Below, one piece after another: positions 8,328-18,704 of a stretch of 64,000 nucleotides of DNA. The position numbers and the translations under genes were made by a program. Position 1 is the first letter of the stretch; every line of letters begins with the position of its first letter. The stretch is from Pseudomonadota bacterium (GTDB lineage: Bacteria > Pseudomonadota > Gammaproteobacteria > Burkholderiales > Methylophilaceae). The notes under the pieces are model-generated. The model was not told the DNA's origin, ran no database searches, and saw only the letters and a program-made list of their open reading frames with translations. The stretch covers positions 92,375-156,374 of the forward strand of contig JAKQIT010000050.1 in the NCBI GenBank assembly GCA_029556915.1, in the 5' to 3' direction.

Positions 8328-10223
8328 CTATGCAATCAAGCTATTCATGCGTTTTACAAAACTTGCTGGGTCATCTAGCTGACCGCCCTCAGCAAGTAAG
8401 GCTTGATCAAACAGCACATGCGCTAACTCGTTTTGCACACTGGTTTCGCTTTCAGATTCAATCCGTTTCACTAATTTGTGCGTTGGGTTGATTTCTAAAA
8501 TCGGTTTACTTTCTGGCGCTTGTTGGCCTGCCGCTTTAAGCATACGTGTCAAGTTGCCAGACATATCAAACTTATCGCTCACCAAACATGCTGGCGAATC
8601 GGTCAGGCGGTGTGTCACGCGTACTTCTTTGACTTTATCGCCTAGCGTGCTTTTTATTTTTTCAACTAAAGTTTTAGCTTCTTCTTCAATTTTCTTCTGA
8701 ATTTCTTTTTCAGTGTCGGTTTCAAGTTTGCCTAAGTCTAAGTCGCCTTTGGCAATAGATTGCAGTTTTTTACCTTCAAATTCAGTTAAGCTGCCTAATA
8801 ACCACTCATCCACACGGTCGCTCATCAGCAAAACCTCGATGCCTTTTTTGCGGAAGATTTCCAAGTGCGGGCTGTGTTGAGCAGCGGCGAACGTGTCAGC
8901 GGTAATATAGTAAATCACCTCTTGCTCAGGCTGCATGCGGCTAATGTAATCGCTGAGCGATACGTTTTGCTCGTCTGTGTCCGCCTTGGTTGAGGCAAAA
9001 CGTAACAAGCCGGCAATTTTATCTTTGTTAGCAAAATCTTCACCTGGGCCTTCTTTTAGCACGCGGCCAAACTCTTTCCAGAATTTTGTGTAGTCTTCAG
9101 GCTTATCTTTGGCCATATCTTCAAGCAACCCAAGCACTTTTTTCACTGAGCCATTTTTAATGGCTTCCACATCGCGGCTAGATTGCAAAATCTCGCGCGA
9201 AACATTAAGCGGCAAATCAGCAGTATCAATCACACCGCGCACAAAGCGCAAATATTGCGGCATGAGTTTTTCCGCGTCTTCCATAATAAACACACGCTTC
9301 ACGTACAACTTAATGCCGTGGCGGCGTTCGCGGTCGTATAAATCAAACGGCGCTTTTGATGGAATATAGAGTAATGAAATATACTCTTGTTTGCCTTCCA
9401 CGCGGCTGTGCGTGTAAGCCAGCGGCGCTTCGTAATCATGCGAAGCATGTTTATAAAACTCGTGATACTCTTCTTCGCTAATATCGTTTTTACTGCGTGC
9501 CCACAAGGCGGAGGCTTTGTTCACGGTTTCCAGCTCGTCGAGTGTGACCATCTCGCCACCTGCACCATTTTCGCCTTCTTTCCACTCAGTCTTGTTCATC
9601 AAAATCGGTAAGGTGATGTGGTCAGAGTATTTACGGATGATGGATTTTAATTGCCAATCATTTAAAAACTCATCTTCATCAGCACGTAAATGCAACACGA
9701 TTTCTGTACCACGGCTGGTTTTATCAGCCGCTTCAATGGTGAAGTCGCCTTCACCCGCAGATTCCCAACGCACCGATTCAATGCTGCCTGCGCGGCGCGT
9801 AGTAAGCGTTACTTTATCGGCGATAATAAAGGCAGAGTAAAAGCCCACGCCAAATTGACCAATCAAATTGGCATCTTTGGCTTGGTCGCCACTCAATGCT
9901 TGCATAAATTCTTTAGTGCCGGATTTTGCAATCGTACCGATATTGGCAATGACCTCATCGCGGCTCATACCAATGCCGTTATCTGAGATGGTGATGGTGC
10001 GGGCGGCTTTATCAAAGCTCACTTTAATGTTTAAATCGCTGTCGTTTTCATACAGTGCGCCATTGCTAATCGCCTCAAAACGCAATTTATCTGCCGCGTC
10101 AGATGCGTTAGAAATCAGCTCGCGCAATACAATTTCTTTATTGGAATACAGCGAATGAATCATCAACTGTAAAAGTTGTTTGACTTCAGCCTGAAAGGCC
10201 ATGGACTGTTTGGCTTGTGCCAT
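8328..10223 (-). CDS. htpG: Molecular chaperone HtpG (Hsp90)
   Basis: Cytoplasmic ATP-dependent Hsp90 chaperone. 631 residues from ATG 10223, chosen because AGGAG sits 7 nt upstream; an in-frame ATG 27 nt further upstream lacks an RBS. GHKL ATPase motifs are present: [14 protein letters not shown] (catalytic Glu/Asn), DNGIGM and [11 protein letters not shown]. The middle domain includes the SREILQ segment ([14 protein letters not shown]). Length and full domain set match the family, with no sign of damage. Monocistronic, ending at a shared terminator with fae. Confidence 0.98.
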   Translation of the reverse strand: MAQAKQSMAFQAEVKQLLQLMIHSLYSNKEIVLRELISNASDAADKLRFEAISNGALYENDSDLNIKVSFDKAARTITISDNGIGMSRDEVIANIGTIAKSGTKEFMQALSGDQAKDANLIGQFGVGFYSAFIIADKVTLTTRRAGSIESVRWESAGEGDFTIEAADKTSRGTEIVLHLRADEDEFLNDWQLKSIIRKYSDHITLPILMNKTEWKEGENGAGGEMVTLDELETVNKASALWARSKNDISEEEYHEFYKHASHDYEAPLAYTHSRVEGKQEYISLLYIPSKAPFDLYDRERRHGIKLYVKRVFIMEDAEKLMPQYLRFVRGVIDTADLPLNVSREILQSSRDVEAIKNGSVKKVLGLLEDMAKDKPEDYTKFWKEFGRVLKEGPGEDFANKDKIAGLLRFASTKADTDEQNVSLSDYISRMQPEQEVIYYITADTFAAAQHSPHLEIFRKKGIEVLLMSDRVDEWLLGSLTEFEGKKLQSIAKGDLDLGKLETDTEKEIQKKIEEEAKTLVEKIKSTLGDKVKEVRVTHRLTDSPACLVSDKFDMSGNLTRMLKAAGQQAPESKPILEINPTHKLVKRIESESETSVQNELAHVLFDQALLAEGGQLDDPASFVKRMNSLIA

Positions 10224-10341
10224 GAAAAAACTCCTGAAAATATTAAACAAACACTTCAGAGTTTATGCGGGCGGAAGGTGAGAATTTCAAGCCTAAAAAT
10301 GCAATTATTTTTGATGAAAATACATACATATCATTTCACCT

Positions 10342-10393
10342 CCTCTGCAAGCCAGTATCCATGAGGCTTGCAGAGGCATAAAAATCTCTCGGG
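10342..10393 (+). repeat. Dispersed palindromic repeat, copy C
   Basis: The most symmetrical copy: CCTCTGCAAGCC, loop AGTATCCATGA, GGCTTGCAGAGG, followed by CATAAAAATCTCTCGGG. It lies between the divergent promoter side of htpG and the end of the PEP-CTERM gene. Confidence 0.9.
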
Positions 10394-10419
10394 AGTTTTT
10401 ATTCAACTTTAAAAGCAAT

Positions 10420-10448
10420 AAAAAAGCACGCATGTGCGTGCATTTTTC
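10420..10448 (-). terminator. Terminator of the PEP-CTERM gene
   Basis: Stem GCACGCA/TGCGTGC with a T-run on the minus strand, 20 nt after the PEP-CTERM stop. Confidence 0.7.
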
Positions 10449-10468
10449 ATCCGTTATTTGGCTGAAAT

Positions 10469-11104
10469 TTAGGATTTTTTACGGCGAGCAGAAAAACCGA
10501 TTAACCCTAAACCTGCCAGTAACATAGCGTAGGTTTCAGGCTCTGGCACATTGCTCACACTGGTTACGCTAATGTTATCAATCCCTACTTGCTCATCAGG
10601 AAAGGAGCTGCTGACAAAGTTTTCAGTTGAAAGTGTCAAACTGGTGACATTGCTAAGCACACTTGCAAGATTGCTACCCCAAACTGCTTGAGATAGTACG
10701 GCGCTATAGCTAGTCCATAAGCCATTGTTGGGTGGGTTGCTTGCGCTTGGGGATAAATCGAAACTCACAGATTGCGCGCCGCTGCTAATGGTGACTGTGC
10801 CAAAGCCGTTATAGTCGGATAAACGATTATTGCTGTTAAGCGCATCAAATGACAAAGTACCGTTTAGATAAGCTGACCAATTACCCAAAGCGCTAACTGG
10901 CGCATGCAAGGCCATGTCGTTGCTGTTGGTATCAGTCGTATTAAGATAGCCGCCTGAATTACCACCTGAACTTACATAGGTTAAATCACCGTCAGTTAAG
11001 GTCCAGCCTTGGGTATCAGCATCAAAACTATAAAGGATGTTGGCCTGCGCGCCTTGAGCAGCTAGACCTGAGAGTAAAACGAGTAATGCGTAAGGTGCTT
11101 TCAT
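10469..11104 (-). CDS. Exported protein with PEP-CTERM sorting signal
   Basis: 211 residues with a cleavable signal peptide (hydrophobic up to about AQA at residue 21). The exported middle region is rich in Ser, Asn, Thr and Gly and has a beta-sandwich look. The C-terminus has the PEP-CTERM tripartite signal: VPEPETYAMLLAGLGLIGF followed by the basic SARRKKS. Such proteins are processed by exosortase and are linked to surface polysaccharide or biofilm in betaproteobacteria. No exosortase gene is in the window. RBS GGAGAAAAG precedes the ATG. The specific function is unknown. Confidence 0.9.
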   Translation of the reverse strand: MKAPYALLVLLSGLAAQGAQANILYSFDADTQGWTLTDGDLTYVSSGGNSGGYLNTTDTNSNDMALHAPVSALGNWSAYLNGTLSFDALNSNNRLSDYNGFGTVTISSGAQSVSFDLSPSASNPPNNGLWTSYSAVLSQAVWGSNLASVLSNVTSLTLSTENFVSSSFPDEQVGIDNISVTSVSNVPEPETYAMLLAGLGLIGFSARRKKS

Positions 11105-11286
11105 ACTTTTCTCCTACCTATTGTTAAGTTGAAAAAAAAAGACACTCAGTAAAACAACATTCATAGTTGAGTATACAACAGAATGGATTATTAGCGATAT
11201 TTGTTGCAAGCAGGTGGAGATGCGCGTAAAAATTGCTAATGTAAAGTGGCATTTATTAAAAAATTTACCATGCATCTAATTTGGGC

Positions 11287-11337
11287 GCCCTGCAAGCCTT
11301 ATTCTATGAGGCTTCCAGAGGCATAAATTTTTCTCGG
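11287..11337 (+). repeat. Dispersed palindromic repeat, copy D
   Basis: GCCCTGCAAGCC, loop TTATTCTATGA, GGCTTCCAGAGGC, then ATAAATTTTTCTCGG. The stem has one mismatch against the other copies. It lies in the 280-bp gap between the PEP-CTERM gene and the flavocytochrome gene, in which I see nothing else. Confidence 0.8.
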
Positions 11338-11386
11338 AGGGTAATTGATGCTTTTAACTACATTTTTACAGCTAAAAAATACCGTG

Positions 11387-12679
11387 TTAAGTCAGCACAT
11401 CTGCCCAAATATTTTGTGCCCAAGCGTGTGCAAAAAAGCCTTCTTCTTCGCTTGATTTTACGGATACGCCGCCACCTTCGGCAGGTAACATTATTTTTTT
11501 GTTGACATCATAGCGATACACATTGGCTACATGTACGGCTTGTTTGTCATCCACAAAGCTGTAGCAGGTGTTGGCAAACACAGGGGTGGGGTCAGGCGCT
11601 TGGCCTTGCATCAGTTGCACAATGGCGCTAGCACAGACGCGCGCTTGGCTGGTGGCAATGTGAGCAGATTTTGGCAAGCCAGATGATACGCTATCGCCCA
11701 CCACATGCACGTTAGGTGCTTTTTTTGACTCATAAGAAAGAAAGTCAACTTCGCACCAAGGGTAATCCTCTTCAAGCAGGTTGGCCATTTGCGCAGGTTT
11801 GCCTGCGCGTTGTGGCGGAATAATATTGAGCACGTCGGCTTTCACTTGTTCAAACTCAGTGCTCACGGTTTTAGTGGCAACATCCACGCTGGTGATGGCG
11901 CTATCGGGGCGATATTCCACAATATTATGGTAAAGTTCAGTCCATGCTTTTAAAAATAGCCCTTTTTTGGAGATGACTTCTGCGTTGGCATCCAGCACTA
12001 TCACTTTACTTTTTGGTTTATTTTTTTTGAGGTAACTCGCCACTTGGCAGGCGCGCTCATACGGGCCGGGTGGGCAGCGGTAGGGCGCTTTGGGCACGTT
12101 CATCACAAACACGCCGCCATCAGGCATGGCTTCAAGTTGTTTGCGCAAATTTTCAGTTTGCCAGCCGGCTTTCCACGCATGGGGGATTTTTTCCTGTGCT
12201 TCCATACTTTGCAGCATGGGTAAAGTGTCGTAATTAAAATCCACCCCCGGCGCAATAATCAAGCGGTCATAGCTAATTTCACCGCGCTGCATTTTTACTT
12301 TCTTGGCTTGTGTATCCACAGCGGTGACTTCATCTTGCACCCATTTAACCCCATGGTTTTTTTGCACTAAATCATAGCCAAAGGTGATGTCGTTAATCGT
12401 TTTGCTACCGCCCAATACCAAATTGCTGATGGGGCACGATACGAATTGGCTATTTTTTTCAACCACCACCACTTCAATATTGCCCAAACTCCACATGCGA
12501 ATATATTTAGCCGCTGTGGTTCCAGCATAGCCGCCGCCAATGACCACCACGCGACCTAGTGGTGGTTTGCTTGCAAGGGCAAAAGCGTTTTGGCTGACTA
12601 ACAGTGCGCCAGCCGCACCCGTGGTTTTAATAAAATCACGGCGTGTCATATTGAGTGCTTCACGGCTCGTTTTAGTCAT
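11387..12679 (-). CDS. Flavocytochrome c sulfide dehydrogenase-type flavoprotein (FccB/SoxF-like)
   Basis: 430 residues, family of FAD-binding sulfide:cytochrome c oxidoreductases located in the periplasm. A Tat signal (TRRDFIKTTG, about residues 13-22) is followed by the FAD dinucleotide motif VVVIGGGYAGTTAAKYI. Further features are the redox-site cysteine in FVSCPISNLVLGG, a second FAD contact GDSVSSGLPKSAHIA and a C-terminal FCSD domain with NTCYSFVDD. The gene overlaps the upstream cytochrome gene by 8 nt, so the two products probably form one complex. The substrate is probably sulfide or another reduced sulfur compound; that is from the family. Confidence 0.9.
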   Translation of the reverse strand: MTKTSREALNMTRRDFIKTTGAAGALLVSQNAFALASKPPLGRVVVIGGGYAGTTAAKYIRMWSLGNIEVVVVEKNSQFVSCPISNLVLGGSKTINDITFGYDLVQKNHGVKWVQDEVTAVDTQAKKVKMQRGEISYDRLIIAPGVDFNYDTLPMLQSMEAQEKIPHAWKAGWQTENLRKQLEAMPDGGVFVMNVPKAPYRCPPGPYERACQVASYLKKNKPKSKVIVLDANAEVISKKGLFLKAWTELYHNIVEYRPDSAITSVDVATKTVSTEFEQVKADVLNIIPPQRAGKPAQMANLLEEDYPWCEVDFLSYESKKAPNVHVVGDSVSSGLPKSAHIATSQARVCASAIVQLMQGQAPDPTPVFANTCYSFVDDKQAVHVANVYRYDVNKKIMLPAEGGGVSVKSSEEEGFFAHAWAQNIWADVLT

Positions 12680-13070
12680 GGTTGGCTTTCAAAACTTGAG
12701 GGGCGATAGGATTTGCATTGGTCGGTTTTTGTTGCGCAAAAAAATCAGCTAACTGCTTAATTTCAGCTTCAGTTAAACCTCTGGCATGGTGGTGCATCAC
12801 AGTTGATCTGCGGCTGCCATCTTTAAACCCCAGCATTTTGGTGGTGAAATCAGTGCGGTCTTTACCTGCGAGCACCGCGTTACGCTCAATCGTGTTACCG
12901 GTTACCGCGTTGCCCAATGTGCCATGGCAAGCCGCGCACGATGCAGCTATCACACGCGTGTGGAGTGGTATGGTAGAAATAACAACATCCTCGGCAGCAA
13001 GGCCAATATTTGGCCCAACTACGGAGGATGCAATTAAAAATAATACTGTTTTAAATAGTTTTTTTGTCAT
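12672..13070 (-). CDS. Class I cytochrome c, partner of the flavoprotein
   Basis: 132 residues with a signal peptide ending near GLAA (about 25). One heme site CAACH (about residues 45-49) and a distal methionine, probably within TVMHHHARGL. This corresponds to the cytochrome subunit (FccA/SoxE type) that accepts electrons from the flavoprotein encoded by the overlapping next gene. It carries one heme, whereas Chromatium-type FccA has two. The pair would pass electrons from periplasmic sulfide to the respiratory chain. Confidence 0.85.
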   Translation of the reverse strand: MTKKLFKTVLFLIASSVVGPNIGLAAEDVVISTIPLHTRVIAASCAACHGTLGNAVTGNTIERNAVLAGKDRTDFTTKMLGFKDGSRRSTVMHHHARGLTEAEIKQLADFFAQQKPTNANPIAPQVLKANHD

Positions 13071-13168
13071 AACAATGGGCCAATAGAGTTGAGCGCATTG
13101 TCATTTTAATGATTTATAGCAAAAGTTGCGTGACTATTGTCACAAAATAGGGGTTTTAAATTTTACAA

Positions 13169-13666
13169 TTAATCAGGTTCTTCAAAGCATTTTTGCTCTT
13201 TACAACCATCATCTTTAACGCCTAAGCCAGTTAAAAATTCTATCATTTGCTTATTATCCGCATCTTGAAATGGGCGCAACAATGAAACATTGGCTTTCAA
13301 TTTTTTGTTAACATCTGCACCGCTTTTAGCTAATAAAGTAGCCATGTCTTTAAAGTTACCAAAGGCTGCAAGATGAAAAGCCGTATTTTTTGATAGCGGG
13401 TGAATGTAATCTAGCTCAGCTCCTTTGCTAATTAGGTAGGTAGCCACCTCAATTTGACCTTTGTTAGCCGCCATTTGTAATGGAGACCAAGCAAAAGATT
13501 TGTAGTTTGCATTTGCAGGGTCTGCTTCAACAAATTTTTTGACTACTTTAATGTCGCCTTCAGTAATTGCGTTTACAAATTCAAGTGATTCATCATCCGT
13601 CACAGCATGAGATTGCAAAGAAAAACTTAACGCTAAAACTGCCAATAGTGCACTCAACCATTTCAT
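13169..13666 (-). CDS. Secreted ankyrin-repeat protein
   Basis: 165 residues from ATG 13666 (GGAGAG upstream; an ATG 15 nt earlier is less likely). Signal peptide MKWLSALLAVLALSFSLQSHA, then about three ankyrin repeats, clear in FAWSPLQMAANKGQIEVATYLISKGA and NTAFHLAAFGNFKDMATLLAKSGADVN. The end carries two cysteines (GCKEQKC) that could form a disulfide in the periplasm. Periplasmic ankyrin proteins bind partner proteins; the partner is unknown. It follows purL by 40 nt but need not share its function. Confidence 0.85.
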   Translation of the reverse strand: MKWLSALLAVLALSFSLQSHAVTDDESLEFVNAITEGDIKVVKKFVEADPANANYKSFAWSPLQMAANKGQIEVATYLISKGAELDYIHPLSKNTAFHLAAFGNFKDMATLLAKSGADVNKKLKANVSLLRPFQDADNKQMIEFLTGLGVKDDGCKEQKCFEEPD

Positions 13667-13718
13667 GTAATTACTCTCCAAAAGTCTTAAAATTTACTAC
13701 AAAAAATTAACAAAAAAA

Positions 13719-16700
13719 CTAAGCTACATGTTTTCTTGCATTGCGGAACATCCGCATCCAAGCGCTATCTTCATCATTGCCACAGCGTGTCCACGTGTTT
13801 TGCACATTACGAATCACGCGTTCAGGGTGTGGCATCATAATACTAAAACGGCCATCTGTGCTAGTGAAACCTGTTAAACCTTGCGGCGAGCCGTTAGGGT
13901 TAAACGGGTATTGTTCTGTCGGCGTTGACGCGTTATCAATAAAGCGCATCGTGGCCAATTTTTTCGCTAGCACACTATTGACCATCGAACTGTCAGAAGG
14001 TTCTTTGTTTACATACTCGGTAAACCCTTCACCATGCGCCACGGCAATCGGCATTTTGCTACCTGCCATGCCGCTAAAGAATAAAGAAGGTGACTCTAAA
14101 ATTTCAACCATTGCCAAACGCGCCTCAAATTGCTCCGATTTATTCTTCACAAAATGCGGCCAATGTGCGGTGCCGGGGATGATGCTGTGCAGATTGCTCA
14201 TCATTTGGCAACCATTACATACGCCTAGCGCAAAGCTATCCGCACGGTTAAAAAACGCTGAAAATTCATCGCGCGCGCGCGCATTAAATAAAATAGACTT
14301 TGCCCAGCCTTCGCCAGCACCTAACACATCACCATAGCTAAAGCCCCCGCACGCCACAAAGCCCGCAAACTCTTTAAGTGAAACACGGCCAGCAATAATG
14401 TCGCTCATGTGTACATCAAAAGTGGCAAAGCCTGCGCGGTCAAACGATGCGGCCATTTCCACATGGCCATTCACGCCTTGCTCGCGCAAAATCGCCATTT
14501 TAGGGCGTGCGCCAGTGTTAATGAATGGCACAGCAATATTCTCTGTTGGATTGAAGGTTAGTTCGGTAAATAACCCGCGATTATGTTCATCTAAAATGCG
14601 GTCATATTCTTGCTGTGCGCAGTCTGGGTTGTCGCGCAGTTTTTGCATTTGGTAAGTGGTTTCAGACCAAGCGCGGTGCAAGTTCACACGGCTATCTGCA
14701 AAAATCACGTTGCCATTTTGTTTAATTTCAATGCTGTTGCCTGTCACTACATCGCCAATCACATGGGCTAAGCCATTAAATTGTGCGGCAATCGTTTGTG
14801 CATCTGCAGCGGCAACTTGAATCACCGCCCCTAGCTCTTCGTTATACAGCACGCTGACTGCATCACCTTGCAGGCCAGAAATATCCACGTTCAGACCGCA
14901 ATGCCCAGCAAAAGCCATTTCAACCAAAGTGGTAAATAAGCCACCATCTGAGCGGTCGTGATAAGCCAATAGCTTGCCATCAAGGTTGAGTTGTTGAATG
15001 GTATTGAAAAAGTGCTTTAATTGCGCGGCATCATCTACATCAGGTGCTACATCGCCCACTGCACCATACACTTGCGCAAGGCTAGAGCCACCCATACGGT
15101 TTTTACCCGCACCTAAATCTATCGCAATCAGCTTGCTTGGCACATCAGTTTGCAATTGCGGAGTCAGTGTTTTACGTGCATCTGCGGTGGTGGCAAATGC
15201 CGTCACAACTAGAGAAATAGGCGAGGTCACCGCTTTTTTCTCGCCCTTGTCATCCCACACGGTCTTCATACTCATGGAATCTTTACCCACGGGGATGCTC
15301 ACACCTAACTGCGGGCATAACTCCATACCGACTGCTTTCACTGTGGCGTACATGGCGGCGTCTTCGCCTGCGTGGCCTGCTGGCGCCATCCAATTGGCGG
15401 ACAGTTTTAAATTGCTGATGTCATCAATTTGGCAAGCGGCAATATTGGTTATCGCTTCGCCAATCGCCATTCGGCCAGAAGCAGGGGCGTTAATCAATGC
15501 CAATGGCGCACGTTCGCCAATCGCAAAGGCTTCGCCACTATAAGTTTCATATCCTGCTAGTGTCACAGCCACATCCGCCACAGGCACTTGCCATGGGCCT
15601 ACCATTTGTTCACGCGCCACTAAACCTGTGACTGAACGGTCGCCAATGGTGATGAGGAACGTTTTATCGGCCACGCCTGGTAGGCGCAACACGCGCGCTG
15701 CTGCTTCTTTTAAGTCCACTTTATTGGTGTCAAATGCGCTGAAGGTTTTTTGCACACTTTTCACATCGCGCGTCATTTTTGGTGGCTTGCCAAGTAAAAC
15801 AGACATATCCATATCAACAGGCTTGTTAGCAAAGTGCGTATCTTCAACTGTTAAATGACGCTCTTCTGTGGCAACTCCCACCACCGCAAATGGGCAGCGC
15901 TCACGCTCGCAAATTTCTTTAAAACGCGGTAAATCTTCTTGCGCAATCGCCATCACATATCGCTCTTGCGCTTCATTGCTCCAAAGCTCGCGCGGTGACA
16001 TGCCAGGCTCTTCGTTATGCACGTCACGCAACTGAAACACCGCACCCACGCCTGCGTCATTCACCAACTCAGGGAACGCGTTTGAAATACCGCCTGCGCC
16101 TACATCGTGAATGCTTAAAATGGGGTTTTTATCACCCAACTGCCAGCAACGGTCAATCACTTCTTGCGCACGGCGCTCTAGCTCTGGATTGCCGCGTTGT
16201 ACAGAGTCAAAGTCTAAATTTTCAACGTTGCTGCCTGTATCCATACTCGATGCTGCGCCGCCGCCCAAGCCAATCAGCATGGCAGGGCCGCCGAGCTGAA
16301 TTAACGCTGCACCAACAGGAATAGGGTTCTTTTTAGAATGGCTGGCTGAAATGTTGCCTATGCCGCCTGCCAACATAATGGGCTTATGGTAGCCGCGCAT
16401 TTCGCTATTAGATTCCAATTCAAAAGTGCGGAAATACCCCGCAATATTCGGGCGGCCAAATTCGTTGTTATACGCCGCGCCGCCCAATGGGCCATCAATC
16501 ATAATTTGTAGCGGTGAGGCAATGCGGCTAGGGCGGCCGTATTGTGTCTTCTCCCATGGTTGCTCAAAATTTGGGATATTTAAATTTGAAACTGAAAACC
16601 CCGTTAAACCCGCTTTAGGCTTAGAGCCACTACCCGTTGCACCTTCATCTCTAATTTCACCACCCGCGCCTGTGGCCGCGCCAGCAAAAGGTGAAATCGC

Positions 16701-17633
16701 GGTGGGGTGATTATGTGTTTCTACTTTCATCAAGTAGTGCATTTTTTCGTTGGTGTATTGATATGCACCATCTTTTGTAGGGTAAAAGCGCTTAGTGCTG
16801 GTCTCTTCACTTTCCACAATCGACGAGTTGTCTGAATACGCTACTATTGTTTTGCCTGGGTTGAGCTTGTGCGTGTTGCGTATCATGTTAAATAGTGACA
16901 ACTCTTGTTGCGCACCATCAATCACCCAATCGGCATTAAAAATTTTGTGGCGGCAGTGCTCTGAGTTGGCTTGCGCAAACATCATCAACTCAACATCGGT
17001 GGGGTTGCGTTTGATTTTGCTAAAGTTATCAAACAGATAATCCACTTCATCGGGCGAGAGCGCTAAGCCCATTTCATTATTGGCTTGCACCAATGCAACT
17101 TTGCCACCTTGTAAAATATCCACGCTGCTGAGCGGTTTTGGCGCATCGGCATGATAAAGCTTTGCGGCATCGTCTAAATTTTCGAAAACGCCTTCAGTCA
17201 TGCGGTCGTGAATCAGCGGCAATAACGCTTTGCGCTCATCTGCGGTGAGTGGAGCGCCATTTTTGGTTTGCACATAATAAGCAATGCCGCGCTCTACGCG
17301 CTGAATGTTTTCTAAGCCACAATGCTGCACAATATCGGTTGCGCGCGAAGCCCAAGGTGAAATAGTGCCAATGCGCGGAATCACCAATAGCAACTCACCT
17401 TTAGCAACTTCCGCCTGCATGGCTGGGCCGTAGGTAAGAATTTGCTTTAAGGTTTCTTGCTGGCTATTTTCAAGTGTGCCACTTACCCAAATGAAATGCC
17501 AAAACTCTGCATAAACATGCCCAATATTAGGTTGAGATGCCAAACTCTTTTGGATTTTTTCAACACGAAAAGGTGACAAAGCAGCGCTGCCGCGCAAGCG
17601 CAACATTTGGGGTAAAGAGTTAGATTGGCTCAT
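13719..17633 (-). CDS. purL: Phosphoribosylformylglycinamidine synthase (FGAM synthase) PurL
   Basis: Fourth step of purine synthesis: FGAR, glutamine and ATP to FGAM. 1304 residues, the long single-chain form of proteobacteria. An N-terminal PurS-like domain and linker come first. The ATP-binding synthase half follows ([20 protein letters not shown] and [31 protein letters not shown], about 225-330, seen as consecutive segments), then the second AIRS-like half. The C-terminal glutaminase domain has nucleophile Cys in [12 protein letters not shown] (about 1160) and catalytic His/Glu in MMPHPERV. No RBS is obvious before the ATG. Intact. Confidence 0.98.
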   Translation of the reverse strand: MSQSNSLPQMLRLRGSAALSPFRVEKIQKSLASQPNIGHVYAEFWHFIWVSGTLENSQQETLKQILTYGPAMQAEVAKGELLLVIPRIGTISPWASRATDIVQHCGLENIQRVERGIAYYVQTKNGAPLTADERKALLPLIHDRMTEGVFENLDDAAKLYHADAPKPLSSVDILQGGKVALVQANNEMGLALSPDEVDYLFDNFSKIKRNPTDVELMMFAQANSEHCRHKIFNADWVIDGAQQELSLFNMIRNTHKLNPGKTIVAYSDNSSIVESEETSTKRFYPTKDGAYQYTNEKMHYLMKVETHNHPTAISPFAGAATGAGGEIRDEGATGSGSKPKAGLTGFSVSNLNIPNFEQPWEKTQYGRPSRIASPLQIMIDGPLGGAAYNNEFGRPNIAGYFRTFELESNSEMRGYHKPIMLAGGIGNISASHSKKNPIPVGAALIQLGGPAMLIGLGGGAASSMDTGSNVENLDFDSVQRGNPELERRAQEVIDRCWQLGDKNPILSIHDVGAGGISNAFPELVNDAGVGAVFQLRDVHNEEPGMSPRELWSNEAQERYVMAIAQEDLPRFKEICERERCPFAVVGVATEERHLTVEDTHFANKPVDMDMSVLLGKPPKMTRDVKSVQKTFSAFDTNKVDLKEAAARVLRLPGVADKTFLITIGDRSVTGLVAREQMVGPWQVPVADVAVTLAGYETYSGEAFAIGERAPLALINAPASGRMAIGEAITNIAACQIDDISNLKLSANWMAPAGHAGEDAAMYATVKAVGMELCPQLGVSIPVGKDSMSMKTVWDDKGEKKAVTSPISLVVTAFATTADARKTLTPQLQTDVPSKLIAIDLGAGKNRMGGSSLAQVYGAVGDVAPDVDDAAQLKHFFNTIQQLNLDGKLLAYHDRSDGGLFTTLVEMAFAGHCGLNVDISGLQGDAVSVLYNEELGAVIQVAAADAQTIAAQFNGLAHVIGDVVTGNSIEIKQNGNVIFADSRVNLHRAWSETTYQMQKLRDNPDCAQQEYDRILDEHNRGLFTELTFNPTENIAVPFINTGARPKMAILREQGVNGHVEMAASFDRAGFATFDVHMSDIIAGRVSLKEFAGFVACGGFSYGDVLGAGEGWAKSILFNARARDEFSAFFNRADSFALGVCNGCQMMSNLHSIIPGTAHWPHFVKNKSEQFEARLAMVEILESPSLFFSGMAGSKMPIAVAHGEGFTEYVNKEPSDSSMVNSVLAKKLATMRFIDNASTPTEQYPFNPNGSPQGLTGFTSTDGRFSIMMPHPERVIRNVQNTWTRCGNDEDSAWMRMFRNARKHVA

Positions 17634-17756
17634 GAAAATTGGGGCAAAAGAATGGTCAAAATTTAAGCCGCAATTTTACCAGAATAGTCAAAACTCAGCT
17701 TAAAAAATTGTGCTAAAAAATGTAGGTAAAAATGCTCATTTTTTAGGCGTTTTCAT

Positions 17757-17808
17757 CCCGAGAGGATTTTGTGCCTCTGCAAGCCGCGTAGAATAAGGCT
17801 TACAGAGG
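17757..17808 (-). repeat. Dispersed palindromic repeat, copy E
   Basis: Inverted orientation. On the minus strand it reads CCTCTGTAAGCC, loop TTATTCTACGC, GGCTTGCAGAGG, then the tail CACAAAATCCTCTCGGG. It lies in the 370-bp gap upstream of purL. Confidence 0.85.
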
Positions 17809-17887
17809 TGGCGTTGGGAAGATATGCAAAAATGAACGATTTTAGGCATTAAATTTGATACTTAAATCAGGTGAAAATCTAGATTTT

Positions 17888-17919
17888 GTAGGGCGTCAAT
17901 AGCGAAAGCGTATTGCGCC
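17888..17919 (+). repeat. REP-like palindrome of a second type
   Basis: Begins GTAGGGCG and closes TATTGCGCC, forming a stem (GGCG, CAATA, GC) around a short GAAA loop. It resembles the widespread GTAGG-headed REP palindromes that are linked to RAYT (TnpA-REP) transposases. One copy seen. The rest of the gap to 18000 shows nothing further. Confidence 0.6.
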
Positions 17920-18000
17920 GAAATAGGATAAATCAATTAATAAGCTTTACTTTTCTTATGAGCAAAACCAAGCTATTGCGACTCGTTCAAGAGCGTTTCA

Positions 18001-18528
18001 TTAGAGTTCTTTACGAAGCTTTTTTACTTGATACTCAGTGATATTTAGTACCTGACTAATCTTAAAATCCGTGAATCCTTGCTCTTTGAGTTGTAATACA
18101 AGTCCTCTCCTTAAAGCAACATTATTTTTTTTATCGTAATAGTCCTGCATTGGGTCGCCTCCCTGCATAATTACCTCAGTGTAATACTGGTCGTTGTTTT
18201 GGCTGTATATAGGGATGTAAAGTACACTTCCTCTTACTCCGGCAAAGCCAAGCAATACAGCAGATAAGCGCAAAACATACATGAGTAATTTCTGTTCATC
18301 ACACTCTGTTGCAGCTTTGAGTGCACACTCTGACCATGTGGTTAGTGATTCTTTGTGCTTTGTCGTAGTATCTATCTGAGCGACTTGTACTAATAGCCTC
18401 TTCAATGCTTTTTCATACCATTTTTTGCGAAAAGTTTTATCTCGAGCTTGGCTTGCAATGTGGTCTGCCTCATCTCCGAGAATGGAGCGCATGGTCATTT
18501 CAAAGTGAATTTCAAATCCTGGATACAT
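18001..18528 (-). CDS. Hypothetical protein with a C-terminal helix-turn-helix
   Basis: 175 residues, family not recognised. The N-terminal two thirds are helical and charged with one hydrophobic stretch (YVLRLSAVLLGFAGV, about 83-97). The last 40 residues (LKEQGFTDFKISQVLNITEYQVKKLRKEL) read as a helix-turn-helix of the kind seen in small sigma-like or resolvase-like DNA binders. No signal peptide. A 10-bp perfect inverted repeat lies 28-51 nt before its start and may be its own operator. It is an isolated gene, flanked by repeats, between purL and the DUF4197 gene. Confidence 0.6.
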   Translation of the reverse strand: MYPGFEIHFEMTMRSILGDEADHIASQARDKTFRKKWYEKALKRLLVQVAQIDTTTKHKESLTTWSECALKAATECDEQKLLMYVLRLSAVLLGFAGVRGSVLYIPIYSQNNDQYYTEVIMQGGDPMQDYYDKKNNVALRRGLVLQLKEQGFTDFKISQVLNITEYQVKKLRKEL

Positions 18529-18555
18529 GCTGTAATCAATCTAAATTGGCGTTTA

Positions 18556-18579
18556 TTTGACGAAATATTTTTCGTCAAA
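18556..18579. promoter_or_regulatory. Inverted repeat, possible operator
   Basis: Perfect 10-bp arms TTTGACGAAA and TTTCGTCAAA separated by 4 nt, upstream of the minus-strand gene that starts at 18528. The arms could bind a dimeric regulator. Confidence 0.5.
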
Positions 18580-18675
18580 AGTGCAGTTCTAATCAAAAAT
18601 TTAGGCCGACTATTGTAAATTAAGCATAATGTTAATAAGTGTCGGTCGGTCAGAAATAAAGCTGTAGGAACGTCA

Positions 18676-18700
18676 AACTGGCTTTTTTAAAAAGCCAGTT
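18676..18700 (-). terminator. Hairpin after the DUF4197 gene
   Basis: 10-bp stem AACTGGCTTT/AAAGCCAGTT just after the stop of the minus-strand gene. The following T-run is short, so termination strength is uncertain. Confidence 0.5.
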
Positions 18701-18704
18701 CAAT

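Noticed and set aside
8476-10158. Several plus-strand open frames across htpG
   Set aside because: Antisense shadows; htpG is complete and conserved over the whole stretch.
13741-15543. Long open frames antisense to purL (up to 198 residues)
   Set aside because: They are shadows of a strongly conserved gene, with no RBS, no family features and an implausible composition.
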